Source: Streptomyces sp. NBC_01451
Lineage (GTDB): Bacteria > Actinomycetota > Actinomycetes > Streptomycetales > Streptomycetaceae
NCBI RefSeq assembly: GCF_036227485.1
Contig: NZ_CP109479.1
Span: 8,680,001-8,744,000 of the forward strand
Length of the DNA stretch: 64,000 bases
Direction: 5' to 3'
The notes under the pieces were generated by a model. It saw only the letters and a program-made list of their open reading frames with translations, had not been told where the DNA came from and did not search any database. The translations under genes were made by a program, and so were the position numbers. This document shows positions 1-7,660 of the stretch, piece by piece (position 1 is the first letter of the stretch; the number at the start of each line of letters is the position of its first letter).

Positions 1-1763
1 CACAGCGCCGCGTACGCCCCGTCCGCCGCGACCAGCTCGTCGTGGCTGCCCAGCTCGCTGATCCGGCCGTTCTCCACGACGGCGATGACGTCAGCGTCAT
101 GGGCCGTGTGCAGCCGGTGGGCGATGGCGACGACCGTACGGCCGTCCAGGACCCGGGCCAGGGACCGTTCCAGATGACGGGCCGCACGAGGGTCGAGGAG
201 CGAGGTCGCCTCGTCCAGGACCAGTGTGTGCGGGTCCGCCAGGACCAGCCGGGCCAGCGCGATCTGCTGCGCCTGTGCCGGGGTGAGCGCGAACCCGCCC
301 GAGCCGACCTCGGTGTCCAGGCCTTCGTCCAGCGCCTGGGCCCAGCCCTCCGCGTCGACCGCGCCCAGCGCCGCCCACAGTTCGGCGTCCCCGGCGTCCG
401 TGCGGGCCAGCAGCAGGTTGTCGCGCAGCGACCCGACGAACACGTGGTGCTCCTGGTTGACCAGCGCGACGTGCGAGCGGACCTCCTCGGCGGGCATCCG
501 GGACAGTTCGGCGCCGCCCAGGGTGATGCGGCCGGTCCGGGGCGCGTAGATCCCGGCGAGCAGCCTGCCCAGCGTGGACTTGCCCGCGCCCGAGGGACCC
601 ACCAGGGCCAGCCGGGTGCCGGGTGCGACCTCCAGGGACACCTTGCGCAGCACGTCGACGCCCTCCCGGTAGCCGAAGTGCACCTGGTCCGCGTGCACGT
701 CCCGTCCGTCCGGGGCCAGCGAGGGGTCACCGGCGTCGGGCTCGATGTCCCGGACACCGACCAGCCGGGCCAGCGACACCTGGGCGACCTGGAGCTCGTC
801 GTACCAGCGCAGGATGATCCCCACGGGGTCGACGAGCATCTGGGCCAGCAGCGCACTGGTGGTGAGCTGGCCCACGCCGATCCAGCCCTGGAGCACGAAG
901 ACCCCGCCGACCATCAGCACCGAGCACAGCACGGTCACATGGGTGGCGTTGATGACGGGGAAGAGCACACACCGCAGCCACAGCGTGTACCGCTCCCAGG
1001 CCGTCCACTCCCTGACCCGCCGGTCCGACAGCTCGATCCGGCGTTCGCCCAGACGGTGGGCCTCGATGGTCCTCCCGGCGTCCACGCTCTCCGCGAGCAC
1101 GGCGGCGACAGCGGCGTACCCCGCGGCCTCCGAGCGGTAGCCGGAAGCCGCGCGCCGGAAGTACCAGCGGCAGCCGACCACCAGCAGCGGCACCGCGAGG
1201 AGCACGGCCGGCGCCAGCGGCGGTGCGGTGACGACGAGACCGCCGAGCAGAAGCGCCGCCCACACCACGCCGATGGCGAGTTGCGGCACCGCCTCGCGCA
1301 TCGCGTTGGCGAGCCGGTCGATGTCGGTGGTGATGCGGGACAGCAGGTCACCCGTGCCCGCCCGCTCCAGGACACCCGGCGGCAGCCCGACCGCCCGGAC
1401 GAGGAAGTCCTCGCGCAGGTCGGCCAGCATCCGCTCGCCGAGCATCGCGCCGCGCAACCGTACCTGCCGTACGAACACGGCCTGCACGACCAGTGCGACG
1501 GCGAACAGGCCGACGGTGAGCTCCAGATGGAGTTCACGGGCGTCGTCCGAGACCCGCTCGACGAGGTCGCCCAGCAGGTACGGGCCGACCATGGAGGCCA
1601 CCACGGACACCGTGTTGACGGTGACCAGGAGCAGGAAGGCACGCCAGTGCCTGCGGAACAGTTCGGCCACGTAGGCGCGTACGGTCGCGGGGGCGCCGAC
1701 CGGCAGCGTGCTGGCCGTTGTCGGGGCCGCCGGGTCGTACGCCGGTGGCGCCACGCCGATCAT
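1..1763 (-). CDS. ABC exporter half, TMD-NBD fusion (partial at window edge)
   Basis: This is the second half of a heterodimeric ABC exporter: an N-terminal six-helix transmembrane domain (about residues 25-330) and a C-terminal nucleotide-binding domain, cut by the left window edge shortly after the H-loop. The NBD has an intact Walker A (GPSGAGKS), Walker B (LVLDEATS) and H-loop (IAHRLH). Its signature motif reads ALTPAQAQQ instead of LSGGQxQR, so it is degenerate. The ATG at 1763 overlaps the stop of the upstream gene in an ATGA, which implies translational coupling and a heterodimer with that gene product. Substrate cannot be read from sequence; multidrug or metabolite export is the family norm. 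Confidence 0.9.
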   Translation of the reverse strand, partial: MIGVAPPAYDPAAPTTASTLPVGAPATVRAYVAELFRRHWRAFLLLVTVNTVSVVASMVGPYLLGDLVERVSDDARELHLELTVGLFAVALVVQAVFVRQVRLRGAMLGERMLADLREDFLVRAVGLPPGVLERAGTGDLLSRITTDIDRLANAMREAVPQLAIGVVWAALLLGGLVVTAPPLAPAVLLAVPLLVVGCRWYFRRAASGYRSEAAGYAAVAAVLAESVDAGRTIEAHRLGERRIELSDRRVREWTAWERYTLWLRCVLFPVINATHVTVLCSVLMVGGVFVLQGWIGVGQLTTSALLAQMLVDPVGIILRWYDELQVAQVSLARLVGVRDIEPDAGDPSLAPDGRDVHADQVHFGYREGVDVLRKVSLEVAPGTRLALVGPSGAGKSTLGRLLAGIYAPRTGRITLGGAELSRMPAEEVRSHVALVNQEHHVFVGSLRDNLLLARTDAGDAELWAALGAVDAEGWAQALDEGLDTEVGSGGFALTPAQAQQIALARLVLADPHTLVLDEATSLLDPRAARHLERSLARVLDGRTVVAIAHRLHTAHDADVIAVVENGRISELGSHDELVAADGAYAAL

Positions 1764-3574
1764 GCCGTCTCTCCGATTTCCTTGAGTTCGTCCAGGTCGT
1801 CCAGGTCATCCAGATCGTCCAGCCCGCGGCCGATCGCTTCCTCCGCCTCGGTCTCCCGGGTCACCACGGCCCGGTACCGCGGTTCCTTGTGCACCAGTTC
1901 GCGATGCACACCGACGGCCGCGACCTCGCCCTCGTGGATCAGGACGACCCGGTCGGCGTGGTCCAGGAGCAGCGGCGAGGAGGTGAACACGACCGTCGTC
2001 CGGCCGGTGCGCAACTCCCGAACCCCGTCCGCGATCCGTGCCTCGGTGTGCGAGTCGACGGCCGATGTCGGTTCATCGAGCACGAGCACCTCCGGGTCCG
2101 TGATCAGCGACCGTGCCAGTGCCAGTCGCTGGCGCTGTCCGCCCGACAACGACCGCCCGCGCTCGGTGATGCGCGCGTCCAGCGGGTCCTCGGCGTCCAG
2201 CGATCCCTGCACGAGTGCTTCCAGCACGTCTCCGCACTGTGCGGCTGCCAGCGCCTCCGCGGCGCTCACCGCACCCGAGGCGGGCACGTCGAGAAGTTCG
2301 CGCAGTGAACCGGAGAGCAGCACCGGGTCCTTGTCCTGGACGAGGACGGCCGTGCGGGTGCTGGAGAGCGGCAGCTCGTCCAGCGGCACGCCGCCGAGGA
2401 GCGCCGACGTGCCTTCCTCGGAGGGGTGTCCGCCGAGCCGCTCCGCCAGCAGACCCGCCGCGTCCGGATCGCCGCACACCACGGCGGTCAGACGCCCGGC
2501 GGGTGCCAGCAGCCCGGTCGCGGGGTCGTACAGATCCCCGGCGGGTTCCACCGCCTCGCGCGAGCCCGTCGTGTCCGTGGCGCGTTCCAGGGACAGCACC
2601 CGCGCGGCCCGTTTCGCGGAGGGCCGGGAGAAGGAGTACGCCATGGCGATCTCCTCGAAGTGCCGCAGCGGATACGTCAGCAGCATGACCGCGCTGTACA
2701 CGGTGACCAGTTCGCCGACGGTGATCCGGTCCTGTCCGGCCAGGTGCACACCGTGCCACACGACCGCGATCATCAGCAGACCCGGCAGCAGCACCTGGAT
2801 CGCCGAGATCAGCGCCCACATACGGGCGCTGCGCACCGCCGCGTGGCGGACTTCCTGCGAGGCCCGGCGATAGCGGTCGAGGAAGAGTTCCTCGCCGCCG
2901 ATGCCACGGAGTACGCGCAGTCCCGCGACGGTGTCCGAGGCCAGTTCGGTCGCGCGGCCCGCCTTCTCGCGCTGGAAGTCGGCCCGCCGGGTGGCGCGCG
3001 GCAGCAGCGGCAGCACGGCGATCGCGAGGACCGGGATGCCCACGGCGACAACGATGCCGAGCGCCGGCTGATAGACGTACAGGCCGACGCAGACCAGTAC
3101 GACGGTCACCGCCGCGGCGGTGAACCGGGAGAGGGCCTCCACGAACCAGCCGATCTTCTCCACGTCCCCCGTGGAGACCGAGACGATCTCGCCGGCCGCG
3201 ACCCGCCGCGTCAAGGCCGATCCCAGCTGCGCGGTCCTGCGGGCCAGCAACTGCTGGACGCGGGCCGCCGCCGTGATCCAGTTGGTGACCGCGGCCCGGT
3301 GCAGCATGCTGTCGCCGAGTGCGATGGCGACGCCGCACAGCACCATCAGCCCGCCCGCGAGGGCCAGCCGTTCGCCCGAGCGGTCGACGACGGCCTGAAC
3401 GGCGAATCCGACGCCGAACGGCAGTCCGGAGACGGCCACGAAGTGCACCAGTCCCCAGGCGAGGGCGGTGAGCTGGCCGCCGAGCTGGTTGCGGAAGAGC
3501 CACCACAGAAATCTGGGGCCCGAGCGTGCGTCCGGTACACCCGGGTCTCGGTACGGAAGGTCTTGGATCTTCAT
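1760..3574 (-). CDS. ABC exporter half, TMD-NBD fusion with disabled ATP site
   Basis: First gene of the heterodimeric exporter operon, 604 aa from the ATG at 3574 (MKIQDLPYRD); a weak GGGA lies upstream, and an in-frame ATG at 3601 is the alternative start. The transmembrane domain spans about residues 30-320 and the NBD 350-580. The signature is canonical (SLSGGQRQR, about 475-483) and Walker B is intact (LVLDEPTS). The Walker A position reads CGDPDAAGLLAERL with no GKS/T, and the H-loop His is replaced (VVFTSSPLL). Together with the partner's degenerate signature, one composite ATP site is intact and the other lacks its key residues. The C-terminus carries an acidic DDL repeat. Confidence 0.92.
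   Translation of the reverse strand: MKIQDLPYRDPGVPDARSGPRFLWWLFRNQLGGQLTALAWGLVHFVAVSGLPFGVGFAVQAVVDRSGERLALAGGLMVLCGVAIALGDSMLHRAAVTNWITAAARVQQLLARRTAQLGSALTRRVAAGEIVSVSTGDVEKIGWFVEALSRFTAAAVTVVLVCVGLYVYQPALGIVVAVGIPVLAIAVLPLLPRATRRADFQREKAGRATELASDTVAGLRVLRGIGGEELFLDRYRRASQEVRHAAVRSARMWALISAIQVLLPGLLMIAVVWHGVHLAGQDRITVGELVTVYSAVMLLTYPLRHFEEIAMAYSFSRPSAKRAARVLSLERATDTTGSREAVEPAGDLYDPATGLLAPAGRLTAVVCGDPDAAGLLAERLGGHPSEEGTSALLGGVPLDELPLSSTRTAVLVQDKDPVLLSGSLRELLDVPASGAVSAAEALAAAQCGDVLEALVQGSLDAEDPLDARITERGRSLSGGQRQRLALARSLITDPEVLVLDEPTSAVDSHTEARIADGVRELRTGRTTVVFTSSPLLLDHADRVVLIHEGEVAAVGVHRELVHKEPRYRAVVTRETEAEEAIGRGLDDLDDLDDLDELKEIGETA
1786..1822. repeat. 9-bp tandem repeat encoding DDL units
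   Basis: About four imperfect copies of a gtccaggtc-like 9-mer lie in the 3' end of the exporter gene. On the minus strand they encode the acidic run DDLDDLDDLDEL close to the C-terminus. In-frame copy-number change would only lengthen or shorten an acidic tail. Confidence 0.7.
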
Positions 3575-3779
3575 GACGTCCCAGTGGCTCGCATCTCGCA
3601 TGAGGGGGTGGATGTGGGGGGTGGGGAGGGGCCGGGAAGGCCGACAACGGGCCGTGAAAGGTTCGCGTCACCGTGTGGTCGGAGGCAAACGGTTTTCCGG
3701 CGAGAGGCGTGGTTTCGGACCGATTGGCGGTTGTTCGCCTTATTGCCGCGCGGGGCCGACTGCCCGTAGAACACCGGCC

Positions 3780-5417
3780 ATGAGAAGCCGGATCATCATG
3801 TCCATGCTTGCCGGAGCGACCCTCCTGGCGGGCACCCTCCTGGGAGCGGACCCCGCCCGGTCGGCCGAGGTGGCGGCCCAGCCGGTCGACGTCCCCGCCG
3901 AATTCGGCACCGACTGGCACGACCCGGTCACCGCCGCGCCGCCGGTCACGCGGCCGACCGGCTCCAGGTCCTGCCAAGTCACCCTCGCCGAGGCCCAGTT
4001 CAAGGACTTCACACCCTACGAGGGCACCTACAGACCCCCGAGCGGCTGCGGCGCGAACTGGAGCAAGGTCGTGCTGCGGATGGACGGCAAGGTCAAGGGG
4101 CGTCAGTACGACCGCCTCGGCTACCTGCACATCGGCGGTGTCGAAGTCCTCCGTACCTCCACTCCGCAGCCCTCGCCCGACGGCATCTCCTGGTCCGTCG
4201 AGAAGGACGTCACGCGCTACAGCGACACCCTGAGCAAGGCCCGGCCCGTCGAGATGCTCATCGGAAACGTTGTCAACGACACGTACACCGGAGTCCTCGA
4301 CGTCAAGGTCACGCTGACGTTCTATGCCGAGGCGGCGGGGACACCCGAAGCGAAGGACACGCCGGACCGGGTCCTCACCCTCCAGGACGGCACCCTCACC
4401 ACCCCGCGCAACAGCGAACGCATCGTCGCCGAGGTCTACGCGACCGGTTCCGGCGGCGGCTGCGAAGAGTACTGGTACCTCACCGTCCCCGACGCGGCCC
4501 CCTACTCCTGCAAGGCCACGGACGGCCCGTACCGCGAGGTGCAGATCAAGGTCGACGGCCAACTGGCCGGAATCGCCGCCCCGTTCCCGACCGTGTGGAC
4601 CGGTGGCTGGTCCAACCCCTTTCTCTGGTACGTGATTCCGGGGCCGCGTGCCTTCGACATCAAACCGATCGAATACGATCTGACCCCGTTCGCCGGGCTC
4701 CTCAACGACGGCCGGCCGCATGACGTGGAGGTCTCCGTCGTCGGCGTCCCGGAAGGCCAGGCGGGCTGGAGCACCCCCGTCAACGTCCTCGTCTGGCAGG
4801 ACGCCGAGCGCGCGCGGGTCACCGGCGGGCTCACCTCCCACCGTGCGGGTGACCTCGCCAACTCCTCCGTGTACACGCCCGGTTCGGCCGGCGAGCAGCA
4901 CCGCCTCGACACCGACGGCGGTCACCGGCTGACCGTCGCCGGATACGTCGACACCTCGCACGGCCGGGTCGTCACCACCGTCAGCCGCGCCCTCGCCAAC
5001 ACCTCCGTGCACCGCTGGACCGACGGCGAGAACACCGACGGACTCACCGCCACCTGGACGGACGCCGAGAACGTGACCGTCGACGGACGCGGGCCGGCCA
5101 GGACGACCCGCACGCAGCGGACGTACACGATGGACGGCACGACCACGTTCGGCGCGGGCGACCGGCTGCGGACCGTGCTCACGCTCGGCGACCGGGAGGC
5201 CGTCACCGAGACGTTCGCGGGCCGGCGTACGGCGTGGTCATGGCTCGACGACGTGTACGAGGGCGACGCCACGTATACGGCGAACGTGCCGCGCGACCAG
5301 CGCCACGCCGTCGGGACGACGAGCGAGCGTTACCGGCTGTACGGGTCGGCAGGATGCCACGACCACTCGCTGGTGACCGTGCAGGGGGTGCTCACGGAGG
5401 ACCGCGACGGCTGCTGA
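3780..5417 (+). CDS. Secreted PNGase A-like (peptide-N-glycosidase) family protein
   Basis: A 545-aa exported protein. The N-terminus (MRSRII..., hydrophobic core LAGATLLAGTLLG, then ARSAEV) is a signal peptide likely cut after ARSA near residue 28. The block near residues 120-150 (GYLHIGGVEVLRTSTPQPSP, followed by GISWSVEKDVTRYS) matches the conserved part of the peptide-N4-(N-acetyl-beta-glucosaminyl)asparagine amidase A family. By homology it would release N-linked glycans from glycoproteins or glycopeptides outside the cell. The start is the first ATG followed by a signal peptide; no strong Shine-Dalgarno is visible. It is divergent from the exporter operon and appears monocistronic. Family assignment is fairly secure; activity is inferred. 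Confidence 0.82.
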   Translation: MRSRIIMSMLAGATLLAGTLLGADPARSAEVAAQPVDVPAEFGTDWHDPVTAAPPVTRPTGSRSCQVTLAEAQFKDFTPYEGTYRPPSGCGANWSKVVLRMDGKVKGRQYDRLGYLHIGGVEVLRTSTPQPSPDGISWSVEKDVTRYSDTLSKARPVEMLIGNVVNDTYTGVLDVKVTLTFYAEAAGTPEAKDTPDRVLTLQDGTLTTPRNSERIVAEVYATGSGGGCEEYWYLTVPDAAPYSCKATDGPYREVQIKVDGQLAGIAAPFPTVWTGGWSNPFLWYVIPGPRAFDIKPIEYDLTPFAGLLNDGRPHDVEVSVVGVPEGQAGWSTPVNVLVWQDAERARVTGGLTSHRAGDLANSSVYTPGSAGEQHRLDTDGGHRLTVAGYVDTSHGRVVTTVSRALANTSVHRWTDGENTDGLTATWTDAENVTVDGRGPARTTRTQRTYTMDGTTTFGAGDRLRTVLTLGDREAVTETFAGRRTAWSWLDDVYEGDATYTANVPRDQRHAVGTTSERYRLYGSAGCHDHSLVTVQGVLTEDRDGC

Positions 5418-5557
5418 GACAGCGGTGGGCGCGGCGGGGACGGCCGATGATTTACACCGCTGAAATACGGAGGTTGCAGACGGGATCCAAGACTCCTCAA
5501 TAGTGTGCGACGCGGAAGGACTTTTCCGCATCCCAGAAACTTCCTGGAGGAGTGCTC

Positions 5558-6991
5558 GTGCCGCAGTCCGTACCGTCCCTGCCGCGACGCGTCGCACGCA
5601 TACTGCGTACCTCACTGTTCGCGCAGGTTGCCGTCGCGCTGGTGCTCGGCATCGTCGTCGGCAAGCTGTGGCCCGACGTGGCCACGGATCTCAAGCCGCT
5701 CGGCGACGGTTTCACCCGGCTGATCAAGACGATCATCTCGCCGCTCGTGTTCTGCGTGGTCGTCGTCGGCATCGCCAAGGCCGGAGACCTCAAGGCGTTC
5801 GGCCGGATTGGGCTCAAGGCCCTGATCTGGTTCGAGGTGGCGAGCACGCTCGCCCTGGTCATCGGGCTCCTCGCCGCCAACATCGTCCAGCCCGGCTCGG
5901 GCATGAACGTCGACCCGGCCACGCTCGACACCTCCGCGATCGACGCGAAGACGGGCGGTGGCTCGCTGCCCTCGACGACCGAGTTCATCGTCAACGCGAT
6001 TCCCACCAGCTTCATCGGTGCCTTCGCCGAGAACGAACTCCTCCAGGTGCTGATCCTGGCCTGCCTGGTGGGCGCCGCGCTGCTCCACCTCGGCCACACC
6101 AAGGTGCCGAAGGTGCTGCCCGCCATCGAGCAGGCCCAGGAGATCATCTTCGCGGTCGTCGGCTTCATCATGCGGCTCGCCCCGATCGCGGTGTTCGGCG
6201 CGATGGCGGTCCTGATCGGCCAGTACGGACTCGGCGTGATCGAGACCTACGCCAAGCTGATCATCCTCTGCTACGCGGCTGCCGCGCTCTTCATCGCGCT
6301 GCTCGCCGTCGCTCTCAAGATGGTCACGGGGCTCAGCCTCTGGAAGTTCCTCCGCTACATCCGTGAGGAGATGCTCCTCGCGCTCGGCACCGCGTCCACC
6401 GAGTCCGTGATGCCGCGCGTGATGCTGAAGCTGCGCAAGGCCGGCGCCCGCGACGACGCCGTGGGCCTGGTGCTGCCCACGGGGTACTCCTTCAACCTCG
6501 ACGGCGCCTCGCTCTATCTCTCCATCGGCACTCTGTTCATCGCCCAGGCCGTGGGCGTGGACCTCAGCCTCGGTCAGCAGATCACCGTGATCCTGGTGCT
6601 GATGCTCACCAGCAAGGGCATGGCCGGCATCCCCGGTTCGGCCTTCCTCGCCCTGTCCGCGACCGCCTCCTCGCTCGGGGCGATCCCGGCCGGTGCCGTC
6701 GCCCTGCTGCTCGGCGTCGACCGCATCATGGACTCGATGCGCGTCGTCACGAACCTGCTCGGCAACTGCGTCGCCGTCTTCGCGGTCTCCCGCTGGGAGG
6801 GTGCCCTGGATCTGGAGCGCGCCAAGAAGGTGCTGGACCGGGAGATCGTGATCTCGGAGGACGACGACGCGCCGGAAGCGGCGGACGTGCAGGAGGCGGC
6901 GGACGTGAACGAAACGGCGGAGGTGAAGGAAGCGGCGAAGGCGCTGGTGGTTCCGGCCCAGGTGTCCGAAGCCAAGGAGCCCGCGAGCTGA
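5558..6991 (+). CDS. Dicarboxylate/amino acid:cation symporter (DctA/GltP type)
   Basis: Sodium or proton:dicarboxylate symporter of the DAACS family, 477 aa, an integral membrane protein with about eight helices plus re-entrant loops. Family motifs are visible in the C-terminal half: the TASTESVMPR segment (HP1), GYSFNLDGASLYLS (TM7), MLTSKGMAGIPGSAFL (HP2) and GVDRIMDSMRVVTNLLGN (TM8). GGAGGAG at 5546-5552 places the start at GTG 5558 rather than the in-frame GTG at 5552. The extra C-terminal tail has repeated EAADV-like units (about residues 440-465) and is probably disordered. Expected role is uptake of C4-dicarboxylates or acidic amino acids. A strong hairpin follows the gene. Confidence 0.93.
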   Translation: MPQSVPSLPRRVARILRTSLFAQVAVALVLGIVVGKLWPDVATDLKPLGDGFTRLIKTIISPLVFCVVVVGIAKAGDLKAFGRIGLKALIWFEVASTLALVIGLLAANIVQPGSGMNVDPATLDTSAIDAKTGGGSLPSTTEFIVNAIPTSFIGAFAENELLQVLILACLVGAALLHLGHTKVPKVLPAIEQAQEIIFAVVGFIMRLAPIAVFGAMAVLIGQYGLGVIETYAKLIILCYAAAALFIALLAVALKMVTGLSLWKFLRYIREEMLLALGTASTESVMPRVMLKLRKAGARDDAVGLVLPTGYSFNLDGASLYLSIGTLFIAQAVGVDLSLGQQITVILVLMLTSKGMAGIPGSAFLALSATASSLGAIPAGAVALLLGVDRIMDSMRVVTNLLGNCVAVFAVSRWEGALDLERAKKVLDREIVISEDDDAPEAADVQEAADVNETAEVKEAAKALVVPAQVSEAKEPAS

Positions 6992-7013
6992 CCTTCGGCA
7001 ACTCTGCCGTCTC

Positions 7014-7067
7014 GAACGGGCCGTGGGTCCACCTCCAGCATTCCGGAGGTGGACCCACGGCCCGTTC
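7014..7067. terminator. Bidirectional hairpin terminator
   Basis: Perfect 23-bp inverted repeat (arms 7014-7036 and 7045-7067) with an 8-nt loop, between the convergent symporter and MarR genes. There is no U-tract, as is common in actinomycetes. Its symmetry lets it serve both strands. Confidence 0.9.
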
Positions 7068-7095
7068 CGCTGCGGGAACGGTGCCGCCCCGGCCC

Positions 7096-7566
7096 CTAGC
7101 AGCGCCGCTCGGGCGACCCGCTGCCCCCGTCCATCAGTGTGTTCAGCAGCCCGCCCAGTACGTTGCGCTCCAGGTCCGTCAGCGGTGCGAGAATCTCCTC
7201 CGCCGCCGCCCTGCGTGCTCCGCGCAGCTCGCTCAGCGCCTTGCGCCCGTCGTCCGTGAGTTCGATCCGGATCACCCGGCGGTTGTCGGGATCGGGCACC
7301 CGGCGCACCTTGCCGCTCGCCTCCAGCGCGTCCACCAGCGTCGTCACCGCGCGGGGCACGACCTCCAGGCGCTCCGCCAGATCGGCCATCCGAGGCGGGG
7401 AACCGTGGTGCTGGAGGTGGTGCGAGAGGGTGCGCAGCAGCCGTGACTGGGCCGGGGTGATGCCGACTCCGCGCGCTTCCAGCTGGTGCTTGTGGCTGCG
7501 GTGCAGACGGCGGGTCAGGCTCAGCAACTGGTCGGCGAGCGGACCGTCGGCGTCGGGGGAACTCAT
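7096..7566 (-). CDS. MarR family transcriptional regulator
   Basis: 156 aa with the winged-helix layout of MarR proteins: helix-turn-helix around MADLAERLEVVPRAVTTLVDALEASGKVRR and a wing at PDNRRVIRIELTDDGR, flanked by dimerisation helices. It is divergent from an ABC exporter gene and separated from it by a short region holding a good palindrome, so it most likely represses that exporter and itself until a ligand binds. Expression is probably autoregulated through the site at 7588-7618. Confidence 0.92.
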   Translation of the reverse strand: MSSPDADGPLADQLLSLTRRLHRSHKHQLEARGVGITPAQSRLLRTLSHHLQHHGSPPRMADLAERLEVVPRAVTTLVDALEASGKVRRVPDPDNRRVIRIELTDDGRKALSELRGARRAAAEEILAPLTDLERNVLGGLLNTLMDGGSGSPERRC

Positions 7567-7587
7567 GCGGGAACAATATCAGGATGC

Positions 7588-7618
7588 AGTTCATTGTGAG
7601 TATAGGTAACAATGAGCT
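7588..7618. promoter_or_regulatory. Probable MarR operator
   Basis: Near-perfect inverted repeat: AGTTCATTGT (7588-7597) and ACAATGAGCT (7609-7618), 9 of 10 positions symmetric, 11-bp spacer, midway between the divergent marR and ABC exporter genes. Spacing and placement fit a MarR dimer site that controls both promoters. Confidence 0.75.
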
Positions 7619-7660
7619 ATGCTCCGCCAATCGTCATCGCCGAGTCTCCCGAAGGAGCCC

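Noticed and set aside
42..2873. A 943-codon plus-strand frame
   Set aside because: Antisense shadow of the two exporter genes, whose ATPase motifs are on the minus strand.
5474..5510. Promoter of the symporter gene (TTGCAG with TCAATA or TAGTGT)
   Set aside because: Neither -10 candidate gives both good sequence and good spacing.
5612..7630. A 672-codon minus-strand frame
   Set aside because: Antisense of the symporter and shifted across the MarR gene; the terminator lies in its middle.
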